DNA of 64,000 nt from Anaspis maculata. Lineage: Eukaryota; Arthropoda; Insecta; Coleoptera; Scraptiidae. The notes below the pieces were generated by a model. That model saw nothing but the letters and a program-made list of their open reading frames with translations, made no database searches and was not told the DNA's origin. Shown here in pieces: positions 56,859 through 64,000 of this stretch (positions are counted from its first letter, which is position 1; the number at the start of each line of letters is the position of its first letter). Location of the stretch: contig OX421961.1 in assembly GCA_949128115.1 (NCBI GenBank), forward strand, positions 89,139,277 through 89,203,276. Direction: 5' to 3'. Both the position numbers and the translations under genes were made by a program.

Positions 56859-57224
56859 TTAGGTACCTAGGTAGGTTTTGCTGCTGACCGAAAAGACATG
56901 ATTGTCTTCATAATTACCGTTTTCAGCATGTTCAGTGGCATAGTTGATGACACATTTATTTCGAAAAGAACCAGTCCCAGAACCAATTGTGCCTATTCCC
57001 ATGCAGATTTCCACAAAGTGGTGAACAGAAATGGAGATTTCTCTCTCGTACTTTTTAAAATTTTCAACTGCAATAACATCTTTCACGTCCATCCCAGAGT
57101 ACTTGGATGCATCTTTATCACTTTTTGAAGTCGGTGACCACCAAATATATCTATAAGAAGCATATCCACTAATAATCGCAAAAAATCCTTCGGCAGGTTT
57201 TTCACAATGAGGTATAAGATACAT
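56859..57224 (-). CDS. unidentified frame in the right arm, longer version
   Basis: This 121-codon frame is the inverted partner of 55433-55741. After the shared part (to SGTGSFRNKCVIN) it continues with YATEHAENGNYEDNHVFSV and SSKTYLGT before its stop. There is no signal peptide, transmembrane segment or domain that I recognise. A second overlapping frame (57268-57083) is also open, so I cannot say which, if any, is translated. Being the longer copy it is the better representative if the sequence was captured from a gene. Confidence 0.3.
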   Translation of the reverse strand: MYLIPHCEKPAEGFFAIISGYASYRYIWWSPTSKSDKDASKYSGMDVKDVIAVENFKKYEREISISVHHFVEICMGIGTIGSGTGSFRNKCVINYATEHAENGNYEDNHVFSVSSKTYLGT

Positions 57225-58063
57225 ACGACACCCTGTTTATTTTTGTATTTTTCGTGAAAAAGTGGCACATATTTTGTTTAAAAAGCCACTAAACACAAAC
57301 CACTTGACTTGCGGCCATGAATTTTGGCAAACCATCTAACAAACAATCACGCACCATAACACCATAGCTATCTCACCCATCCCATGGTCACATCAGCCAT
57401 CGTGAGCGATAAAATTCTGTGAGAAGCAGAAAATCGAGTGCACTTCTTTTCTCGGCGAAGAAGTTATTGCTCTATGTAAGGTCGTCTTTTACCCACTTGA
57501 ATTGTTCCATGACGTCATTCTGATGATTACCACTCACTGTTGAAACCATTCAGCTATGGTGAGACCCAAGATGGCGATCACAAGAAAAAAAAAGTTGACA
57601 GTCTTATTTTTGAAAATAGCATTACTAGATTGATACTTTCCACCACATATCATTTGAAACATGAGTTATGGTAGAAATACCAAGTTGTACTCCAATGCTT
57701 TGAAAAATGACTGATTTATTTGAAAAAATCATTTTTTTGACAATTTTCAGTTTTTTCATGATTTTTCAGAAAATATGGTAGAACTGTCAGAACTGCTCAT
57801 TGCACCTTTTTCATCTTGAAATTGGGCATCTTATGACGATACTCGCATAATTCTACCTGGTCTGGTTCATGAAATACAAACTTTTACATTTTTTTTATAT
57901 TTCACCCTGTATACGGCCTCTGCACGGAAATTTGAAAAATCGCCTCGAGAAAAATTGCTCGAAAATCTTCAGAGAACATGTATGCCAAAGGGCATTGCAT
58001 TCCTCAAATTTGCAGCGAATAATGGATTTTACGAACGTACCGACTCCACTATTTCTGTTCATA

Positions 58064-60655
58064 GTCCAGTCACTATGTCTTCTTCTTCGGAAAAATTAGT
58101 AGAGGGTTGAAATTTCGTGCACGCATTCCTTTGAATGTCATGACGTAAAAAGTCCCCTAAAATCCGAGCTTAGGAACTTTGAATAATCGCCATCAAGTGT
58201 TAAAAAGTCGTTTTTTCGGCAAAGAAGTCATTTCTTTACTGCAAGATGGTCCTTTTTGTAATTGAATGATTGCGTATTACCACCTTGATAATCGCCATAC
58301 ACTATTTCTACTTTTGCGTAGATGGCGGATCCAAGATGGCGGCCAAGAAGGAAAAACAGTTGACTGTCTTATTTCCATTAGTAGAAGACCTAGAAAATGT
58401 CTAATGGTTGCCTTTTATTTCTGACATGATTTATCATGGAAATATCAAGTTTCACTTCAATATCTCAAAAAATCACTGATTTATTGAAAAAAGTTGACAT
58501 CATGAAGAATTTTCAGTTTTTTCAGATTATTTCAAAAACAGTCAAAGATATTTCGAAACCGTTCACAATATCTTTGTAAGCATAAATTAACAAATATATA
58601 GGGTGATTTTCATGCCTTCAGCTATTTTGGTTCTTGAAGATTTTACCTTCATTTCTTTTCTCAACACGTTTGGTATTGCCTATATTCAGTCTGAAGAAAT
58701 TGCCACAATGCAAAAATCATTTGCACATCATGGTTTTTATTAGTTTTTGATCAATTGTAAATGTAGTTGCAGGGTAAATATCAGCTATACCCATGCAAAC
58801 GCCATATTCAGCAGGTTTGGGGAAGTAAAATATATAAAAAGATACCTCAGGAACCGAAACAGCTGGAGACATTTAAATCACCCTATATATTCGTAATTTT
58901 ACGCTTACGAAGATTTTGTCGACGGTTCCGAAATATCTTCGACTGTTTTTGAATTATTCTGAAAAAACTGAAATTTTTTCATAAGTCAACTTTTTTCAAT
59001 AAATCAGTGATTTCTCCAGATATTGAAATACAGGGTGATTCACCACCAAATGGACATAGCTCAAGGGCAGGTCCAGTTTTTCCAGGCGAACCTGGATCTG
59101 GCTTTGTAATTTTTCCAACGCTGTTCGTTTCGAAGCTACAGGGTGATTCATGTATTTCGTAGAATTTTTTGACAGGCCATAACTTTTGAACAACCCAACA
59201 GATTGGTTTGAAATTTTGTGGGTTTATTCTTCTATTGATATCTGACACATCGCTCTATCAAAGAGTTGAAAATTTCCAGGGCCGGCCTTGAAAAAAAAAA
59301 TTTGAAAGCTTTTTTCAAAAAAGACGTATGCATATTATTCAAAGTTCATTTTCATATTCAGAAGCAACATAAGACATGCTATCAATATCGCGAAAAAAAT
59401 TGCTTGGCACCATTAAGCTGTCAAAAGAAAATTGATAATCCTGATGTTTTTTGAGGTTATGTTTTTTTGTAAATTAATATTTCAAAATATTTACAAATGA
59501 TTTATTATGGCCCCAAATTTCAGCTATTTCGTCATAAAAATAAAAATGACATTTTTCTCGTTTTCTCAGTAGTAACAAAAAGTTTCAGCCGAATTAAAAA
59601 AAAATATTGCAACGTCCCTCAGTTTCACTTCTATCCCAAATTGAGCTAAAATTGAGGAACGTATCAAAAATTTTTGAAAATTTTGATGAAATTTTTTGTT
59701 ACTTCTGAGAAAACGAGAAAAATGTCATTTTCATGTGTCTGACAAAACGGCTGAAATTCAGAGCCATAATAGATCATTTGCAAGTATTTGAAAACATCAA
59801 TTTAGAAAAAATCCTAACCTCAAAAATCTTGCGACTGTCAAAATTTTCTTGACAGCTCAATGGTGCCAAGCAATTTTTTTTGCGATATTATTAGCATGTT
59901 TGATGTAGTCTCCGATTTTGAAAATTAAATTCGAAAAATATGCATACAGAATGTCTTTTTCAGAAAAAAGCTTTGGAGTTTTTTTTACAAGGCCGGCCCT
60001 GGAAACTTCAAACTGTTTGATAGAGCGATGTGTCAGATATCAATGAAAGAATCAACCCACAAAATTTCAATTCAATCCATTAGGTCGTTCTGAAGATACG
60101 GCTTGTCAAAAAATTCGACAACATACATGAATCACCTTGTAACTTCGAAACAAACAGTGTTAGAAAAATTTCGAAGCCAGATATTGGTTCGCCTGGTAAA
60201 ACTGGACCTACCCTTAGGCTATGTCCATTTGGTGGTGAATCACCCTGTATAACTTGGTATTTTCATGATGAATTATGTCAGAAATAAAATCCGATCATCC
60301 GACATTTTCCAAGTCTGCTACTATTGGAAATAAGACAGTCAACTGTTTTTACTTCTTGGTCGCCATCTTGGATCCGCCACCTACGCAAAAGTAAAAATAG
60401 GGTATGGTGATTGTCAAGATGGTAATACGCAATCATAAATTCACAAAAAGGACAATCTTGCTCTAAAGAAATGACTTCTTCGCCAAAAAAACACCTTTTT
60501 AACACTTGATGGCGATTATCCAATGTTCCTAAGCTCGGATTTTAGGGGACTTTTTATAGGTCATTTAAGACTATCAAAGGATTATGTGTACAAAATTTCA
60601 ACCCTCTACTAATTTTTCCGAAGTTGATACTATGTTTTGAACATAGTGACTGGAC
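58064..60655. mobile_element. GTCCAGTC foldback, copy 2, carrying a second foldback, TA duplication
   Basis: GTCCAGTCACTATG (58064) and CATAGTGACTGGAC (to 60655) match the ends and arms of the copy at 13617-14995 throughout. TA flanks both ends (58062-58063, 60656-60657). Only twelve bases separate its left end from the end of the 54618-58049 foldback. The right arm is interrupted at 59030 by the element 59031-60247; without that insert this copy is about 1.37 kb, the same as copy 1. Confidence 0.9.
59031..60247. mobile_element. 1.2-kb foldback, CAGGGTGATTCACC ends, nested, TA duplication
   Basis: CAGGGTGATTCACCACCAAA (59031) and TTTGGTGGTGAATCACCCTG (to 60247) begin arms that pair to near 59640. 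TA is duplicated (59029-59030, 60248-60249). The corresponding empty site in the other copy of the host foldback is TA at 14588-14589. A second GGTGATTCATGTA pair lies inside (about 59142, 60120), and the 10650-11600 segment is a lone arm of this family. Confidence 0.9.
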
Positions 60656-60657
60656 TA

Positions 60658-63600
60658 TCAGCCCCGCCCACAGGTCCTTGTGGTGTGCCGTCAACTCTAA
60701 GAAAAGTACTATAGAAAAGAATAGTATAGTAAATCTGTACTTCCGTGAGTCACCCTATTACGTTATAGGATAATATTATATTGGGTGATAAGATTTCCTC
60801 ACCTTAGGCTCATGTGATATCAACTCACAATTTTTCAAACAATTTCTTCCTGTCTAATTGCTTTATTTCTAGATTGGCGCACTTTTCTTGCCCTATGGCA
60901 GAATTGACAGAACGATCAAACGAACCTTGACGAGTGAAGCATCCAAATGAATAATAGCCATTACAAGAGAGTGCTTGTACTATGCTTTACTAAACTAGTA
61001 AAGTACGTACATATTGTAAAATATGCATAGTTGAGTTATGAGTACATTATTGAATAAAAATTACTGAATATTCTGTATAAAATCGTTTCGAATAATGGAA
61101 AAAGATGGGTCAAAGTGCCACAGTCTTTTGCCGCTCCCATACCCTCAAAAAAAAAAGACAGAACTATTGCCAGCACTTTATACTATGGAGCCTAATAGAT
61201 AAGCGCATTGCTACCTTGGTGTTGTAGATTGGGGACACCCCGTATAAGTATCGGCGCGCATTCCCAAAACCAATAATCATTTGGTTTCGAAAGTAACAAG
61301 GTTCGGAATAAAATCTTCAGTATGAATCTCAACTAACTCTCTGCACATCCACCATTCATGATGCTCTTGACGTTTGGTACCTCCACCATTTATTTGTAGG
61401 TTCGTCACTTCACCACCTTGAGTCTCTTCATTTTCATTTGCATGCACTTGTTAGTGGATCAATTAATACATATTCACTGGCTGTGCGTGTGTGGATGTTT
61501 TCCAAAACGTCACTCAAAACCAAAGTCGCCTTCTTCAAAACCCATCAAAGAGAAAGACGAGGGCTCTTCTCGGATCAATTTAATAAATTATTCTCTAGAA
61601 CTTGAAATGTCGGCAAATTTCATCACCATTTCAGTTTTCAATTCTAATTGGTTGTTTTTGATTATAAAGCAGGTACCTATCATGGTCGTATGAGCCTTGC
61701 AAAATTTTCCAGGACGTGTATTTCTTGAGTTTTATCTTTCGATGTGTAAATCTCTCTTGCCTGTTGTGTCGTAAGAATGACAAGACGTCTCTTTGATATG
61801 ACTTATTTACAGTGTTGTTGTTCTCACCCAGAGCTTGTCCAGCTTCTCGCTGATGTGTTTATTGCTTTATTTTTACCTTGAAATTACACAAGAAATGGTT
61901 GGTACGTCAAAGGCATAAATAATAAATATTTTTATCCTTATTCCTGGTGCATATAATTTAACAAGAGGTCTGAGATAAAGATAGCGTCAGTTTTATGTAG
62001 AGCAAACACGGCGTGATTCACCAGCATTGTTCTCTGGAATTATTTGTCTAAAACTCCAGAATCAACTGTTCTTTACCCTTTACTTCATATTCGAGCCAAG
62101 GTACTGTTTAAATAATATAAAGATAATTTTCATACGTAATTTATTGTGCCTAAGTAAACACCAATTTACGTACAGTCTGAGGGGTTTATATTATCCTTCC
62201 TTCTAAATCATCGAATTCAAACCTCATGTGACACAATTAGGCATAGGTAGATACAAAATGTATATACTTAGTACCTACCTGTACACGTGAACCTATTTAA
62301 AGAACTGAACGCATACTGATGCTATTTTTCTTGGTAACGACAATAATTTATGATAATATCGATTAGGGTATCGTAGCAAATTGAATGAAGAATTTTCTAA
62401 AACATGTGCATCAACATTCAACATATAGCAATATATAATATTCATCGATGTGCACAACGTATACCTATGTATATCGCATTAGGTATAAGAGTGTCAAATA
62501 AAGTGGAGTGTTCCGCAGCTCACTAGATTAAATATGTACTATGTACACTGAAATCTTTGCCGTTTGTACGTGGAGGAGCGGAATTTTGAACAAACTGTAT
62601 TTGGAGAGTATACAAAACGAAAGTATGCCTCAGTTTGGTCTGGAAATATTTACCGACAGTTATACATTTTCCTGCTAAATAAATTATTTTAGTAAATGTC
62701 GGCATTATACACCAAGGAGGGAGCGAAAGTCAATGTTTGGTATGAGTGATGGAGGAATGTTTTAAAATGTTTGCCCTTCAAAAGTCTGCAGAATTATTCT
62801 ACTTTTGAAGGGAAACTTGCTTTTGGCTAACGTTTAAAGATGTGAATAATGTTGAACAAAAAAATCCTCTTCGGCATTTTGAAATAATAATTTTCATATA
62901 GGTAGAAATACCTAGTTAAATTATGCAGGTAGCAGTTTAGAGTCAATCATTCATGTATCTGTAAAAACAGGAGTAAAATACCACGTACCCCTGTGGTAAA
63001 GTTGTAGGTACCACATGTTTGAACAAGCGAACATAAGTTGTTTGAAATTATGGGTGGAAAGCACCCAGGAAATGTGATTTCAGCAAAGTTACCTGATAAT
63101 AATACCTATAATAATGACACGGCGTGTCAACTAAAATTTCCGGTGCAAATATATGCCTTTGTATTCATTCTTCGGAGTTTATCCATAGAAATTTTAAAGT
63201 CAACATTGCTTTGATTTCCTGACTACATAACGCCTCCACGCTTCTCAACAATGAACACGAGGGACAAACATCACCTAAAAAAAAGTTACACAGGATTACC
63301 TATGTCTAATGCTACTGCCTATTTTGACTTTTATAGAAAATACCACAAAAGGCATATACAAACGAGATGCACCTACTACACAACAAACTTTTCTTTGATT
63401 GTTGTATCGGATGTTCCGGTCATTTGTACTCCGCCATACAAAGGACAACACACCGCACTTTGTTGACGCCGGTAATATATGTGCTGGATAAATATTTTTT
63501 CTTTGATGTAATTGGAGAATTAACACGTTAGGTGTTGTTTGTGTTTTACCAACTAACAGAAAATAGAACTATGCATATGCAACGTGCACCCGTTTTATAT

Positions 63601-63759
63601 ACTACATATTAAGGCTATAATGTTCCAATCATCGACCAAGACCTGCAGGCTGCAGGGCAACGGCTGTGGATATGATCAAAGCCAGACTCTGCTTGGACCG
63701 CGCGGCGGAGTATACTTGGACAGGGAGCTGGTGCCTAAAAACTTACGTTATAAGTAAGG
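60658..63759. other. unassigned stretch
   Basis: AT-rich with TACCTA runs. One short hairpin is present: CCCTTCAAAAGT ... ACTTTTGAAGGG at 62774-62812. ACACCCCGTATAAG near 61235 looks like a lone decayed element end. No gene is recognised; the 91-codon frame at 61418-61693 has no domain. Confidence 0.35.
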
Positions 63760-63761
63760 TA

Positions 63762-64000
63762 CAGGGTGATCACGCGAGAATTCACCCCCCTACTGAAGGC
63801 TTTCCCTTTGAGATAATTTGAAAGGGAAACAGCTTTTCTTGGACAATTTTTTCTGTGGATTTCAGAATTGGGACCTATAACCTGGGACCTACCGGGTGGG
63901 CCATAATAAACCGGAATACTTTTTTTTGCCTCTGAAATTTTTATTCACTGACCGATTTTGACGGGAATGATACCAACGGAAAGCCAATAGACTAGGTCGT
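63762..64000. mobile_element. left end of another CAGGGTG element, running off the window
   Basis: TA then CAGGGTGATCACGCGAGAAT at 63760 matches the end style of the other foldbacks. At about 63892, CCGGGTGGGCCATAATAAAC looks like the end of a second element inserted in it. The partner ends are outside the window. Confidence 0.5.

Larger units (their letters stand above)
54618..58049. mobile_element. 3.4-kb foldback, GTGGAGTCGG ends, TA duplication, with mirrored reading frames
   Basis: GTGGAGTCGGTACG (54618) and CGTACCGACTCCAC (to 58049) begin arms of about 1.65 kb that pair to a centre near 56275. TA flanks both ends (54616-54617, 58050-58051). The outer arm shares layout with the GTCCAGTC family: AAATCAGT, GACTGTCAACT, CGCCATCTTG and AACTTCTTCGCCGA blocks in the same order. 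The inner part is unique and contains the same open frame in each arm. One arm differs by about 110 bp (present near 56830-56940, absent near 55715). Confidence 0.9.

Overview
This is a repeat-rich stretch of a eukaryotic, almost certainly arthropod (insect) nuclear genome. The evidence is AT-rich DNA with short spliceosomal-type introns, many TACCTA/TAGGTA runs, arthropod-type transposons and no operons or ribosome binding sites. I lean towards a hemipteroid or similar insect, but the sequence alone does not settle the order. I recognise no intact host gene, rRNA, tRNA or CRISPR array. Nearly everything that can be explained is mobile DNA.

The dominant feature is a set of long foldback (full-length inverted-repeat) elements. 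Most are flanked by a TA duplication, and many end in CAGGGTG... / ...CACCCTG. The large ones lie at 7701-8735, 12250-15106 (with a second foldback at 13617-14995 inside it), 27642-28943, 31368-33264, 36183-36928, 42193-45254, 50219-51389, 54618-58049 and 58064-60655. Together they cover about 18 kb. Several are nested, and in three cases the same window also holds the uninterrupted target site, so insertion points are resolved to the base. A broken Tc1/mariner-like transposase at 37796-38256 lies just inside a GGACACCCTGTA end and is a candidate relative of the enzyme that moved them.

Layout. 1-3300: small Harbinger-like MITEs with TTA duplications, one carrying a pogo/Tigger-like element that itself carries another TA-flanked element. 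3300-12250: mostly unassigned DNA, two MITEs, one 1-kb foldback and one arm of a foldback family split by a 0.5-kb MITE. 12250-15106: nested foldbacks. 15100-24000: sparse MITEs. 24048-26033: an element bounded by GAGAC pentamer arrays. 26560-27470: a jockey-like LINE reverse-transcriptase fragment split by a solo LTR. 27642-33500: two foldbacks, one built from 281-bp tandem units and one with a nested small element. 33329-36060: MITE pairs and a broken THAP-domain gene. 37030-37550: an array of 5-bp heat-shock-element-like units. 38900-41000: a TTAA-flanked MITE with another inside it, and a hAT-like element made of ATATCGATA-type repeats. 42193-45254: a 3.06-kb foldback whose loop holds the spliced 3' end of a GCDTT/Cys-rich protein gene. 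48850-54420: a degenerate Ty3/gypsy retrotransposon interrupted by two DNA elements. 54618-60655: the largest foldback complex, including a mirrored open reading frame. 60658-64000: unassigned DNA and the start of another CAGGGTG element.

Most open reading frames here are shadows of inverted repeats or fragments of transposon proteins. The items most worth follow-up are the gene inside the loop of the 42193-45254 foldback, the mirrored frame in 54618-58049, the heat-shock-element-like array and the hairpin-RNA potential of the foldbacks.
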